A stretch of DNA of 64,000 nt, taken from NCBI GenBank assembly GCA_905220665.1, contig CAJNAR010000152.1, positions 620,001 through 684,000 of the forward strand, written 5' to 3'. Position 1 is the stretch's first letter. Each line of letters opens with the position of its first letter. Source of the DNA: Albugo candida (taxonomy: Eukaryota > Oomycota > Peronosporomycetes > Albuginales > Albuginaceae). The translations under genes and the position numbers were made by a program. Positions 31,775 through 43,535 of this stretch are shown one piece after another. A model generated the notes under the pieces. That model was given only the letters and a program-made list of their open reading frames with translations, was not told the origin of the DNA and searched no databases.

Positions 31775-34700
31775 ATGCTGGACGGTAGCGATGTCGTTGG
31801 TGCTTCATCCAAAGCATCCCTTTCACCGTCCAACACACAAGCTGATCCACATGCGCAGACCCAAAAACCAGATTATGTCGATGGCAATTCAGTACCTACA
31901 GCCGCATCGATGACACAGACACACTCTAGTTCAGATCGAGCCGTCAGAATTTTTTCTGAAAGTAATGCACAAAGCGAATCTCGAAATTCCCTCATGGAGG
32001 CTTATCAAACTCATGTCAAGGTGCTTTTCATTCTGCGTTCTAGTATTCTTCTCGATTTCACAGTGCTCGAATAGGTGGAACGATTACGACGAAAAAACGA
32101 GGTCAAGAAACTGCTTGTTCATGCGCGAAGGAAGGCCGTTGCTCACACTACCAGTTCACAAGCGACGAGTTCAGACAAGGCTAGACGTCGTTCACATCAC
32201 AAGGATAGAATTTACATTCACCATGGAGGTGAAGGCGCATTTGTTAGTAGTTTGTTGCAAAGCAAAAGCAAGGAATCGAAAAAAGCCTTCCCAAAATTCA
32301 AATTACCAAAGTTACGCCAGCGACATCAAGGCGACATGCAGATCCATGATATTAGCTGGGCTGCTCAAAAAATCCAGAATGTCATGAGACGCCACATTGC
32401 TGTTCAAATTTTTCGAAAAAAATTATATGGAGAAGAGGAAGCTGCACGAACTAGAGCAGCACTTGGCAAGAAGTTGTTCGAAGAATGCTGCAAGTGCAAC
32501 GAGTTTGTAAAACGATCTATTGTATCAAGCGATGGAAATTTCAGGATAGCAGGACCGAATCTGTCGCAAATTAGACAGCTCCTAAAGGAGGGACATAGTA
32601 GCAAGTTTCTGGATTTACTACAGCCGCATGGAGTGGCGCAGTAAGTGCACAATGGTCGCTCGCAAGCGTGCTTAAATCATAATGTCTCGATTTTCTAGAC
32701 TCACAGCACTTCACGCCGCCGCGCAACGGGGCTACACAGAAGTATCTCGTGAGATTATTGGAAGTTGGCTTAAACAAGATTTACGATACTCTCCAAACGA
32801 GCCATACTCCATCACTGCACTTGGCGACATTCTTATTTATCTCCAACAAATGCGAGGAAGAAATAAGCTGCTATGCGAAGGATCTCATGAGAATTATCTT
32901 CGAAATCTGGTCAGCCAATTGAAGATTGAAGATTACAGCCATTTTCGTGATGGCGTCGATAATTTACTTCTAATGGATGATACGATTGAGCTGACGCTAT
33001 CCCACATTGTCAAACTGTGTGGCCATCCGCTAGTTTTAAGTATCGACTCGGCAGGAAATACGCCTTTGCATTACGCGGCTGAAGGCGGATATCTACCGCT
33101 ATGTGAGCTATTCCTCGATTATGGAGCCAATATAAATCAGCAAAATTCTGCAGGAGAAACACCGTGAGAAATTTGCTGTATTTACTTACTGAGCTTGCTG
33201 ATGTGAGCCATTGTAGACTTCACTTTGCCATATCAAGCATGCATGAAGACGTTTGCCATCATTTTGTTCATCAAGGAGCAGACGTGAACTTGAGTCGTTA
33301 TGTTCAGTTGACACTGCTAAATAATGTCACTCTAACTGGTACATTTGTCGACACGCTGACCGAAGAAAACGAATACTGCAAAGTGTTTCCCGTTCTACGG
33401 TCAAATTCCAAACGGGCTGGAGCTGCAGAAGAAAGTGGCTTTCGTGAGAAAACGATGCTTGAGTTGTCGAGCTATTTCAGCTTCATACCAAGTTGGGTCA
33501 CACAATTTTGCAAACCGAGCAACACTGCTGCAGCTGCCCGCACGAATGCTCGACGACCCAGGGTATCACCCGGAATGCCATCCCCTGATTTGATTAAGAG
33601 AAAGGCTGATGGAGGAATTGATGCCCGCTTGCCGTCCGTTATCACAGTTGCAGACGGTCTTGTCGTCCGGATCAAATCTTTGGAAACAGCTTCCCCTATC
33701 TTCCGAGGTCGGAAACCGAGGGATATCATCTACTTTCGAACCTCCTCCGGAAAAATATCAGTTCGTCCAAACACGCTCTGCGCTTTTGTTATTGGAGAGC
33801 ACCTTGCTTTCTCCGACGCTTTGGATGCACGTGAGGAACAAGCTCGGACGAAATTACTTCATTTATTGATACGATTTGTCCCGCATGTCGCTACCCATGC
33901 AATCAATAACTTTCGGACGCCGCTTTTTCGGTGTACACTGGCGAAAGGAGTCCGCTCGTATCGACAGCGTTGGATACTAAAAAACAGTATTCATTCGAAA
34001 GTTGCCAAACGCGATGGATTACTACTGGCTATGCAACAAGATGCTACCAGTACGGCGCTGGCTAAGAAAGCTGGCCTCGAGACTCGTATCAAATTCATTC
34101 AGACGGCAGGGATGCTTCGAATCAAGAATCAAGAGCATCAGCGGCTTAAACGTTTACGACGTCGCAAATGCACATGGAACTTGTTCCTCTTAATATGGCG
34201 TGGGATGAAAAAAGTCTGGAAAACAACCATCCGATTTTGGCGGTTTTTAAGCATTCAGAGTGCGTTCGAGACCGAAAGCAGGGATACAAACGAGCGAGAA
34301 GACATCATCGGGGAGCCGAAAGGCATTCTATACGAATACGTGTATGATAGTGCGGAGTATGGTGGAGGAATCAGCCCGACACTCGATCTGATTCTAAAGG
34401 TTTGCTACTGCTCGCCGGCCAGGCTTCAAAAATTCTTTACGCTATTTTATTCATAGACCGAGCGAAAAGAGCTGATGTATCATCCATGGGTCACACAGTT
34501 GATGGATCACAAGTGAGCTTCTCTTTGCCTATTCCTTGTCATGTCAAATGACCGCTTTTGCACACACTAGATGGAATTCATTTGCTCGGCGAAAGCTACG
34601 CCATGAATTTCGTATTTATTTCCTGTACTTCGTATCCTACTTTATTTCTACGTATGCCTATCATCGCTACAGAGTGCCCTACACGAAATGATTCTAGCCC

Positions 34701-35977
34701 TTGTATTCTCATCCTAGCTACTTGGATGTTGGGGATACGCTGGTTGGAATGCCAGTTGGCGGATATAGCAGTCCAATTTCATTCAGACATCAGAACTGGC
34801 AAGAAAATCTACGCGATTTGGGCAAAGTGACGTGTTCCATTATCAATGCATATTACACAGTGCAAGAGGTTCAGCTTATTGATGGGGAACTTTCAAAAGT
34901 TAACTGACTCAGTTTTTGTATGCGTAGTACCGTTCCTATCGAAAGTGCGGCAGTCTACGGATTTACTTTCGAGATGGATGGAATTGGTTTGATCTCTTGC
35001 AGATATGTTGCGTCTGGCTTCTTTTCGGCACCGAAATAGCAGCCTTATCGGATCCAAATCGTGCGAAAATCTGCTATAGTACTCAACATTCATGCTTCCA
35101 TTTGATGCTTCGGTTTTGTAGTTCTCACCACGGATGCATACGAGCTCGTTGTGACAGAGGAATCGTACTATAATCGGCGAATGTGGCGTCGGTATAAGCT
35201 CCGAACCACTCTATTGAGTATTGTCGGCCCTCAAATCTTCATCAAGTGGATACAATTCGCTAGAGGTAACCAAGTTTTTGGACCTTTTGTCCGGATGATT
35301 TTCAAGGTTTCTCGCTGCTTTCATACTTCAATCTGAATCGTGGATTGCAATTTATACGCGTCGATGTATAGATGTTTCGGGACATTTTGGTCTTCTTCAT
35401 CGTATTCTGCGTGTTTCTTTTTGGCTTCGCATTTGCTTTCTTCATTCTCCAGGTTCGATCGCTTATCAAGGCACATTCACATGTTCTCATTGCGCGCAGT
35501 TGGAAGGTTTTCGCTCCTATTTATCCGCAATAACATCCGTTTTCCAATTGAGTGTGGGGTCATGGGACTGGGAGAGTATATATGAAGGAGGACCGATAGC
35601 AATCATATTTTTCTTCCTGTATACTCTCATAGGAACCATAATGCTGCTGAATTTGCTCATCGCGGTAATATCGCTCAGCATTACACGTCTTGTGGAGGTA
35701 GGTTTTTTTCTGACTGGATCGTCCACTTTAGATGCTTGGAAACACTTATGATAACATCTGGGAAGATCGTCTTCTATTCTATGAGCTGGAACGGGTACAT
35801 TCGTTATCTAACGGATCGACAATTTACTATTCGTGCTGATTTTGATAGGCAAAAGCAACTCTTGCGATCCAGACATCACTGAATGATGACGAATATGACG
35901 AGCAATACTGGTGCCGCAGATTGTACGTCCTCGAAGGTGACGCACCAATTGAAGGCATTCAGCTCCAGAAATTCTGA
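31775..35977 (+). CDS. Ankyrin-repeat TRP-like cation channel with IQ motif
   Basis: Fourteen exons in phase give about 1164 residues: 31775-32020, 32075-32640, 32699-33163, 33217-34399, 34457-34512, 34571-34651, 34718-34826, 34861-34917, 35003-35078, 35122-35306, 35372-35452, 35500-35697, 35732-35794, 35849-35977. An N-terminal polar region holds an IQ-like motif (AAQKIQNVMRRHIAVQIF). Ankyrin repeats follow (TALHAAAQRGY; GNTPLHYAAEGGYLPLCELF; LHFAISSMHEDVCHHF). Helices in the short exons form a six-segment channel: FRIYFLYFVSYFIS, FICCVWLLFG, a linker with LLSIVGPQIFIKWIQFAR, DILVFFIVFCVFLFGFAFAF, a pore loop VGSWDWE and last helix LYTLIGTIMLLNLLIAVI. This is the layout of TRPV/TRPA-type cation channels, probably calcium permeable. 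The subtype is not certain. Confidence 0.8.
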
Positions 35978-36020
35978 TGTTGCGTCGAGAAGTCCATAGC
36001 GAGTGAGTGGATCAGGTTTT

Positions 36021-38407
36021 TTACATCGAAAGTATTTCATGCTCTAGCTGAGGATCTCGAAGTTCATTAATTGCGGTCTTGATCATTGGCTCGTTCTTGG
36101 GTCCATAGAAACAAGCTTTTGTGTAGTACTGCATTGCTTCATCCATGTGGTTGAGCTTCTTCGACACTTGACCCATAAGATAGTACACCGATGATTCTTG
36201 CGGAGCGAGGTCCCGTACGGCCAACAATTCATCCATAGCCTATCGCATCATATCAACAAAATGTGCTACAAATGGACGGACCAACTTACCGCATCAAATT
36301 GCTCCTGTGAGATAAGCACATTTGCGCGTTGGATTCGGGCTTGCAGATTGAGAGGCTGAAGCTCAATCGCTGTTTCCAGTTTTTGCAAAGCCTCATTGTA
36401 TTTTTTCATGGAGTGCATCACAAGGCCGACAAAATAATGCAGCATCGAGCTGTTCGAATTGATCTCTAGAGCACGCTCAAAGTGATACCGAGCAAACTCA
36501 TATTTTTCTTGCCGATAGCATATGGTCCCGAGGCCGTACCATGCATTGTAATGACGAGGATCAACACGGATTGCATGCCTATAACAATTGGCTGCTTTTT
36601 CGTAGTCTTCATTTGCGACGTATTCATGGCCAGATAGTGTATACGCGTATACAAAAGCTGGATTTAGATGAATTGCCTATAAGGGACGCGAACTCGATCA
36701 TTTTCACGGAATAAATTGACAAAATTGCCTTACGCGTTGGAAGAAGCTTAGAGCAATGTCATGTTCACCATGCAAACTGAAACAGTTCCCAGCAGCGCAC
36801 CAAGCCTCAGGTGATAGCTTGTTTAAATCGGTCGCTTTTTGAGCAAGAAATGAAAGCTCAACTTGCTTTTTCAAATGCCAAAGTGTCGTGGAGTACAAGT
36901 CTAGTCCAGTCGTGCGTTGAGGCTTCTTTTTATACAAATTGTGCAAGACTTCATAGGCCTGCACGAGTTCTCAGCTATGATACTCAGCAAAAGGAGTGCT
37001 AGCATACCTCTTTGTAATCTGCGATTTCAAAGTATGCACGGCCAAGTTGTTGTTGAGCCCAATCGGAGGAGAAATGTAGTTTTGGTAGCTTTCGGATCAT
37101 CGGTATCGCTTCCTTGCATTCGAATGTTGTGATTTTGTAATAAATTGCACCAAATGAAGCGAGTAAACATAAAAGCTACGATACGAAACCTGAGAAATAG
37201 CAGACAACGCGGTCATGTTGGCTGCCTACCTGCGATGAATGAGTATGTTCCATCTGGTTGTGCTCTAGGTTTAAATCTGTTTGCTTTCGTTTCGAAGATG
37301 TACTTCTGAGAGAGCGCGTACGATCTTTTTGCAGTGTATTCTAGTCGATTATGATCACAGTTGACAAATAGATCTGAAGGTATCATGAGATGTTTCTAAG
37401 TTACCGGTGTGGTGTCACCTGATACCGCCGAAGTAAATGATAGTCTTGCTCTTCTAGGTAACTTCTCCGTCATATCAGCATTGTCATTTGGCTTTCTGTA
37501 TGTAGAGGGGGTAGATTGCGCGTAGTTGGACGCGATGCGAGCCTTTTTCTTGACCGCACTTGGAGTCCTAGTACTGAGGATGCCACGGGGAGTCCTCAAA
37601 CTCGAAGGTTGGGAAGTGTTCACATTTTGAGATGTCGGAGTTGAAGATGCTCTGGATCGACTGGTTGTCTGTCGACAAAGTTTTTTTGGAGTCATCATAC
37701 TGGATGAGATTCCATCGATGATGCTCCGGTCTAATTAGCCATGTTTGTCACAAAGTTGTTTTTCATCAAAATGCTTAGTACCCGCATCAAAGTAACTTCT
37801 TTGACCGTAGAAATCCAAGGCTTCCATATTTGCTCCCAGTTCACAGAGATTTTGGTACGAAGACCATAGAAAAGGATCTAGTTCCAAGCTGTAGACGATC
37901 AAGATAAATAAATATGAAGGACGGTGATTTTTGCCCTACCTCTCGACGAAATATTTGATCGCTCTATCCCGCTGATTGTTCTGACGACAAATCTTTCCCA
38001 TAAGATTGAAACCTGCCGCACCATTGATCACATTATCTCCATACACTTCACCTTTGTCACTTCCGGCTGGGCCTGTGAGCGCATCTGCAGCTTCATTTGT
38101 CTTGTTCTGTTGAAAGTAGCAAAGCGCCAGCATAAATCGGCTTTTCACATTCTTGACACCTTGCAAAATTGCGATTGCATTGTTCAAATCTCCAACACGA
38201 TGATAACATGTCGCCAATGTATACAGATTCTCTTCACTCGGCCGCTTTCAATAGAAATTCACCTCAGGTCCTGTGACTGCGATTTCAACATGTTAGAAGA
38301 CTTACGTAGGATACTAAACGTTCAGCGAAAAAAATGGCATCATCAAGGAGAAATGAGTCGATGCAAGCTTGTGCTCTGTCCTGTAGCGCAATAATGACTG
38401 GATTCAT
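36021..38407 (-). CDS. CDC27: Anaphase-promoting complex subunit 3 (CDC27), TPR protein
   Basis: This is a multi-exon gene. The first exon (38407-38306) encodes MNPVIIALQDRAQACIDSFL then FFAERLVSY. The second (38244-37940) has LYTLATCYHRVGDLNNAIAIL, and the third ELDPFLWSSYQNLCELGA. A Ser/Thr/Pro-rich linker follows (37698-37396). The C-terminal TPR superhelix includes GLDLYSTTLWHLKKQVELSF, SPEAWCAAGNCFSLHGEHDI and, in short exons, HYNAWYGLGTICY. These blocks are strongly conserved in APC3/CDC27. The subunit forms part of the TPR arc of the anaphase-promoting complex and binds the IR tails of coactivators. The linker is a likely site of CDK phosphorylation (several TP sites). The stop lies 43 bp from the stop of the channel gene. 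Confidence 0.92.
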
Positions 38408-38506
38408 TACGAATCGAAAATCTATTCACATAGCATGTTACATTGTCAGCCATCGCGTTAAAGTGTTAAATACAGATAGCCGCAAGAGTCCCAATCGCAA
38501 AGGTTG

Positions 38507-39241
38507 ATGAGAAGCGCAAAGACAGGCCAAAGAAATGCTCGTGATGTCAGAGTTGATCGACGTCATTCAAACCCTAGTCGACAATCTTCGTCATCAAAGA
38601 AACGCCTTTCTATTAAAAGTAATGCACGTAAACGTACCGAGCTGATAGGGGCGTCAAATGTGATGCTCTCAACACGCTTTGCATCGCTTGGTGATGAGAG
38701 TGTAAAAGAGAAGGGATTGATTGTGTCGACACGACCGAAATACAAAAAACAAGCAGGATATGCGAGTGCGGAAATAACGAAGATCAAGAAGAAGCCTCTA
38801 TCAAAGTCAAAATCACTTAATCGGACTTCAAATAACCAATCGATCCCGCAGTTCCAGCAGCAAAAAATCAATGCAATGACTCAGAAAAATCGTGTCAAAC
38901 GCCAAGAAGTAGTAAAAAAGAGACGGAAGGGTCTTCAGCAAGTTCAGTCGAACAAAATGAAGACTGGGGGTAACAAAACAATCGTCACACCAGCTGGCAA
39001 AGAATCAAAGTCCAAGACGTTGGGAAGTGTCAATCGCAAAAAAGAAAAAAAGGTTTTTCCTATCCGCAAGAAAAAGGCTGTGAATGGAGATCAGCTGGAT
39101 GTTGAGATGGATGCATATTGGCATGAAGGTGGAAAAGGTCCAAATCCGAAAGCTGCGCAATTAGATCGTCAAATGGAGCAGTATTGGGCCAAAAAATCGG
39201 ATGCGGAGAAACAACCAGTTAATGAAAACAGTCAAGCTTAA
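38507..39241 (+). CDS. FoP/CHTOP-like RNA-binding or mRNA-export factor
   Basis: A single exon of about 244 residues. I took the ATG at 38507 as start because the frame at 38504 begins with TTG. The protein is very basic (Lys/Arg/Ser/Gln) and disordered. The C-terminus holds a doubled element, LDVEMDAYWHEGGKGPN followed by LDRQMEQYWAKK. This is the FoP duplication pattern (LDxxMDxYW) found in CHTOP/Friend of PRMT1 and in the C-termini of ALY/THOC4-type export adaptors, where it contacts the DEAD-box helicase UAP56. No RRM is visible, so it is closer to CHTOP or UIF than to ALY. The start is 99 bp from the divergent CDC27 start. Confidence 0.6.
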   Translation: MRSAKTGQRNARDVRVDRRHSNPSRQSSSSKKRLSIKSNARKRTELIGASNVMLSTRFASLGDESVKEKGLIVSTRPKYKKQAGYASAEITKIKKKPLSKSKSLNRTSNNQSIPQFQQQKINAMTQKNRVKRQEVVKKRRKGLQQVQSNKMKTGGNKTIVTPAGKESKSKTLGSVNRKKEKKVFPIRKKKAVNGDQLDVEMDAYWHEGGKGPNPKAAQLDRQMEQYWAKKSDAEKQPVNENSQA

Positions 39242-39433
39242 TGGACTTGAATTCTCTGATGGGAGTTCTTCGATCGAGTTGTGAAGACTTTATTTGCTCA
39301 AGAATATTATGCATATTTTGCTTATCTACACATCTACTAATTCATATCCGCATGCAGAGGTATCTGAGCTGCTTAACAAAGGATGAAAAACAAAATAAAA
39401 ATGCTTGCCGCAAGTAGCAGTGGAAAGAGATAT

Positions 39434-40447
39434 TCAACATCTACCACGCTCAAGGTGCTCCTTCCATGTGATCCATTCGACAGCAGTCATAGCCGGGATC
39501 AATTCTTCCGAGAATTTTTGCGCCAAGACGTGAAATCCCTAAGATTATAATCACAAAGTATCAGACTGATGTATGCGGAGTTCTTTGGCGACGTACATGG
39601 GCGTTGAAACGAAACTCATCGAAACTTTGATTTTGTCGACGTTGAAAGACTGGAAGGTCGAGACGTGGACCTAGAACAAGTGGATTCGCGTGTTTGTAGC
39701 TTCTACGATTCACACTCAACTTCAATTTGCAGGGAAAAGTGAACGGCCTACCTCGCGCAGTAGGCTTTAATCTGTTCGTTGATACCTTGCTGGATGTGGT
39801 CATTTTGAGGGGAGAGCGCAAGTGTAGCAAGGAAAACACGCTTTTCTTTTCTTCGCAAAGCGTCACACAGCTGGATCAGATTTGACATCATATTTGAGCC
39901 ATCCTTTGAGCCTCGATGGTGCCTATACAATTCGCAGGTGATCTCGGTCTACTTGAGCACACCAAGCTCATGAATGTACCTAGCCTCAATGCTCCCTGCG
40001 ATAACCACAACAATTTCAGCATCCCTTGCCGACCCTGTACGAAAGATGCGATCAAAGTATTTGGCACCCGCTTGCCAGTCGTCCGTCTTGGAAAGCGGTA
40101 TTCCTGCGTTGATCACCTCCCATTTGTGTCGAATCTGCGTCAAGATTTCTTATATTCTCCTAGCGTGATACACAAACAACTAAATTCTCAACCTTATCGC
40201 TGCGCTGAATGAATCCGTGCAGCGCCGTAGAAAGACCGCCTGAATTTCCTAAATGAAAAGAGTCTCCTATTCCCGAAGCAAAATCGTCCCCGATTATGAG
40301 AATTTTATGATGATATTCATTCACTGGTCGAGCAAAAATTGTTGTAGAGTATTGAGAGATCCAATTTCTTATTTGGAAATAAGCGATCGCGAGATGAAAG
40401 TAAAAAGAGATGGCTATCTCCCGAAGCGTCATAGTAGATCCGAGCAT
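39434..40447 (-). CDS. SGNH/GDSL-like hydrolase family protein with Asp at the nucleophile position
   Basis: About five exons can be joined. An N-terminal hydrophobic stretch (EIAISFYFHLAIAYF) may be a membrane anchor or signal. Then come KILIIGDDFASGIGDSF (block I), WEVINAGIPLSKTDDW (block II-like), AEIVVVIAGSIEAR (the strand before block III, with GSIEA where GxND is usual), VFLATLALSP, INEQIKAYCAR, and FNAHGFHVLAQKF near the end with a His in the block V position. Typical SGNH enzymes have GDS, with Ser as nucleophile; here the residue is Asp, and the oxyanion Asn is not obvious. A GDD variant may define a subfamily or an inactive protein. The start (40447) is 16 bp after the stop of TRM10. 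The intron near 40.17 kb has uncertain borders. Confidence 0.62.
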
Positions 40448-40462
40448 CTTTGAAGGATACAA

Positions 40463-41375
40463 TCACGACTGTTGATTAGATTTGGACAATTTACATTGTG
40501 CATTCCGTTTCGGTACTGCAACCTGGAAAGCTCTAGCCCAATCTCTATGATTCATGACCTCATTTAAAGCCATAATGACAGAATTAACGTTCAAGATATG
40601 TGTCCTGGCTTCCGGCATATACTTGCGAACAGGAAGTCGAGCAGTCTGATACTGTATACGAGATGCGTAATGCATTGTTTCATTCTACGGGAAAGTAATT
40701 GTTGATTACAACGAGCACAAAATCTTATGGTCGAATATACCTTGCGAACAGTACGGTCGACAATGCCACCTATTACATAGATTTTGGTGTTATCTAGTTG
40801 GTCGATCTCGTAAGGTGCATCTGGGGAAAGGTAAATTACATCTTCAGGCTGATAGACTTCATTGAGAGGAATCGAATGCTTCAAAATCTAAGACAGGAAG
40901 GGCTCGTAAACATCGATGAGCGCGGGTAGCGTTACTGATCTCACGGGCCAACTTGCAACGCCATGCTTGTGGCACAACGTTACAATACCTCCATGATAGG
41001 AAGTCACCTCGAGACTCAGAAGCGAGCTCAGCGAGCATGATCTGATGTACCCATATGCACAACTGAGCTGTTTCAGTAGGCTATTACATTCCTGTAATTA
41101 GACATCAGACTTTTGGTAAGCTGTGATGAGATCGCAAGAGGTACCCGAAGAGTTTGCTGAGAGGTAAAGGACAAATCGACCACGACACGTAGCCTTGGAA
41201 ACATCCTTGCATGAGCTAACTTTTGCTATCAGATAAGGTCTGAGTGCACGAAAAATTCATGCTTGAAAAAGCGTACGTATTGTTCAACACGGTGCATTTT
41301 TATTCTTTCAGTTTCTTCTCGTTTGTTGCTGTCCAATTCGGTCCAACTTAACGCAATTCCAGTAGGGTTTTTCAT
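40463..41375 (-). CDS. TRM10: tRNA (guanine-9-N1)-methyltransferase, Trm10 family
   Basis: Several short exons join in phase. The start gives MKNPTGIALSWTEL and a charged helix. Next come LRVVVDLSFTSQQTLREC and SLLKQLSCAYGYIRS, the N-terminal part of the SPOUT-type fold, then GGIVTLCHKHGVASWP. The diagnostic C-terminal blocks are DVIYLSPDAPYEIDQLDN, KIYVIGGIVDRTVRK and ARLPVRKYMPEA, followed by ILNVNSVIMALNEVMNHRDW and ending in a basic tail. Trm10 methylates N1 of purine 9 in tRNAs using SAM bound in the trefoil knot. The Asp in GGIVDR is the conserved residue of the family. The gene is only 16 bp from the next gene downstream and 85 bp from a divergent start at 41461. Confidence 0.92.
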
Positions 41376-41460
41376 GACCTAGCCATAGAATATTACTATG
41401 TCAAGGCATCATTCTGATACTTTGAGCTGAATCTCGGTTAATTGGTTATAAACGACCTAA

Positions 41461-43308
41461 ATGACAAAAAATCCACTGGAAGATGCTCTTGCCGCAGCTT
41501 TGTCAACATTACAACCGGAATCCGGACGGAAAGTTCACAGGAAAGAGATGAAGAGTAAGACGAAAAACGCTCAAGCCGAAACGAACAAGCAACCAAGTAT
41601 TACAGCACCCACAAGAAGGAAGAGAAACTTTCGCGAGTTTGTGCGCGATGAAATTGACTCAGAGGTTGCGCTTCCAAAACTCGTATGGAAGAATCAAAAG
41701 TTGAAACGTACACAAGGCCAAAATCTTTCGAAGCAACCGCCTGGGATCAAACGGACCAAGAATGAAGAAGCAAACACGCTAAAGAAAAGTACAAAGTCCA
41801 GTGGATTGTTGAAGCCACCTTCTGTGACATCCATAGCTAAAATGAAGGATGGTACCATTGCTGGAACCAAAATCGAAGTAACCTCCGCAAAAAATGCTCA
41901 GATCGGCGCAAACAGAAACAACCGAAGTGGTGTTTGTGCAGTAATAGCTGATCACGGAAAAACTTCCTTGGATGCCCATTCTGACAGAAAACATGTTACT
42001 CTAGACAAACAATGTGACAGTGCAGCTCTCAAGGTCGTACCTACAGGGATAGAGGCTTCACGGAATAAGAAAAAGAAAGGAAAGAACAGGAAATGTGTGA
42101 TGAAATCCAATCTCGAAAGCTCACTGGGCGAGAAAAATGAAAGCGACTTGGCAAACAGAGCAATGGCAGAGTGCAAGGTTACCAAGGCAAGAGAATTAGT
42201 AGATAAAAGCATCGATAAAATCCACGATCAAGATCAAAGCATCTCTGACAAAGAAACAGTACCAGCATCAGGACTGGAGGCAGCACTTCATCAAGTTGAT
42301 GGCAATGATTTTATATCTGTTAATAACAAGTCGAAAGATGAAAAGCAATGTCCGGCGTTGCAGGATACTGTCGAGATGCACGATGTCTTTTCGAAGCTCA
42401 TTGACCAAGCAGCACGTGATCAATGGGAGCTACAAGATGTAGGCAGGCTTGTCCGTTTATTTGCTTCGACATGGGACCTTGATGGCGAGAAAACGGCCGC
42501 ATTCGTGCTTCAACATTGTCCCGAACTCGTAAATTTAGACTTTCTGGAAGGCCTCAATCTCAAATTACGCAACGCTGATATATTCAACATTTTGGATCAT
42601 GGCTCTGGAAATCTGAATGTGTTGCTGAACAAAACCACCAGCCTCATCGAAAATCACGTCGTTAAGATATCAGATCCCGCATTTCTGTTTTTTCTGAACA
42701 ACATTCTAATCCCCCGTGGAGTGGAAGAGTTCCAAAATAGTGATAGCGTGGCAGAATCTATCGAGCTGTCCCATCAAAATGGCATTATAAATACATTGTC
42801 ACAAATCATGGAAAGCTGTACCCACGTGCGGGATGTTGGTGTGCTTTTGCAAAGCGTGTGTAAAGATTGGCCATCCGACCATATTGTTTCTTTGGTACAA
42901 GCGCTTCTATTGAGCTCTGTGTTTGATGATTTGGAAGGTTCAGACAGGGAATTACTAGCATTTTTGCCTCGGGGCATTGAAGCACGACTGGAATTCCCAA
43001 ACAGGATAGACGATGAGGATGCTGATGAGAATGGAAATCTAAAGGGCTGGATTGTTGACGATGAAGATGGCGAGATTGACACAAAAAGGAATAACACTTC
43101 CAGTGGCTCAGACAACGATAAAGATGATTCCGATTCGGACTCTGCAGTGCAGAGTGGTGAGTCTGACTCAGACGACGAAAAAGCATCAGCCGGTTGGAAC
43201 CGCCAAAGAGGAATTGCTTCTAGTCGTTTTGTATTGGATGAAGCAGAAGAAGGCGATGAGAGTGAAGACGAAGATGATACGTCTAAGGAAATCAGTGACG
43301 ACGACTGA
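41461..43308 (+). CDS. Unrecognised nuclear-type protein with basic N-half and acidic tail
   Basis: A single exon of 615 residues. The first 280 residues are Lys/Arg/Ser-rich with several candidate nuclear signals (RKRNFREFVRDE, NKKKKGKNRK). Residues about 320-490 form a helical, non-repetitive domain (VGRLVRLFASTWDL; AFVLQHCPELVNLDFLEGL; DVGVLLQSVCKDWP). The tail is strongly acidic with long Asp/Glu/Ser runs and a GWIVDDEDGEID element. Basic plus acidic composition of this kind is common in nucleolar and chromatin proteins. I cannot assign a family. The initiating ATG follows an in-frame TAA at the end of the preceding line of sequence, which supports the start. Confidence 0.6.
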   Translation: MTKNPLEDALAAALSTLQPESGRKVHRKEMKSKTKNAQAETNKQPSITAPTRRKRNFREFVRDEIDSEVALPKLVWKNQKLKRTQGQNLSKQPPGIKRTKNEEANTLKKSTKSSGLLKPPSVTSIAKMKDGTIAGTKIEVTSAKNAQIGANRNNRSGVCAVIADHGKTSLDAHSDRKHVTLDKQCDSAALKVVPTGIEASRNKKKKGKNRKCVMKSNLESSLGEKNESDLANRAMAECKVTKARELVDKSIDKIHDQDQSISDKETVPASGLEAALHQVDGNDFISVNNKSKDEKQCPALQDTVEMHDVFSKLIDQAARDQWELQDVGRLVRLFASTWDLDGEKTAAFVLQHCPELVNLDFLEGLNLKLRNADIFNILDHGSGNLNVLLNKTTSLIENHVVKISDPAFLFFLNNILIPRGVEEFQNSDSVAESIELSHQNGIINTLSQIMESCTHVRDVGVLLQSVCKDWPSDHIVSLVQALLLSSVFDDLEGSDRELLAFLPRGIEARLEFPNRIDDEDADENGNLKGWIVDDEDGEIDTKRNNTSSGSDNDKDDSDSDSAVQSGESDSDDEKASAGWNRQRGIASSRFVLDEAEEGDESEDEDDTSKEISDDD

Positions 43309-43535
43309 TTGCTTACTTGATCTACTCGCTTTGATATAAATGCGTTAGCTGCATGAACATGACGGTGTTCATGACTGAGTCGACATAAGGACAGAGTAGA
43401 TGAGTGATCTTGTTTACTAATAAGAATATGATATACACGGTTTAATACTAGCTACAATCACATGCAAACGAAAGTATCAGGGTGATATACAACACATAGC
43501 AAATAGCTTGAATAGAATTGTGCCGAAGAACAGCT

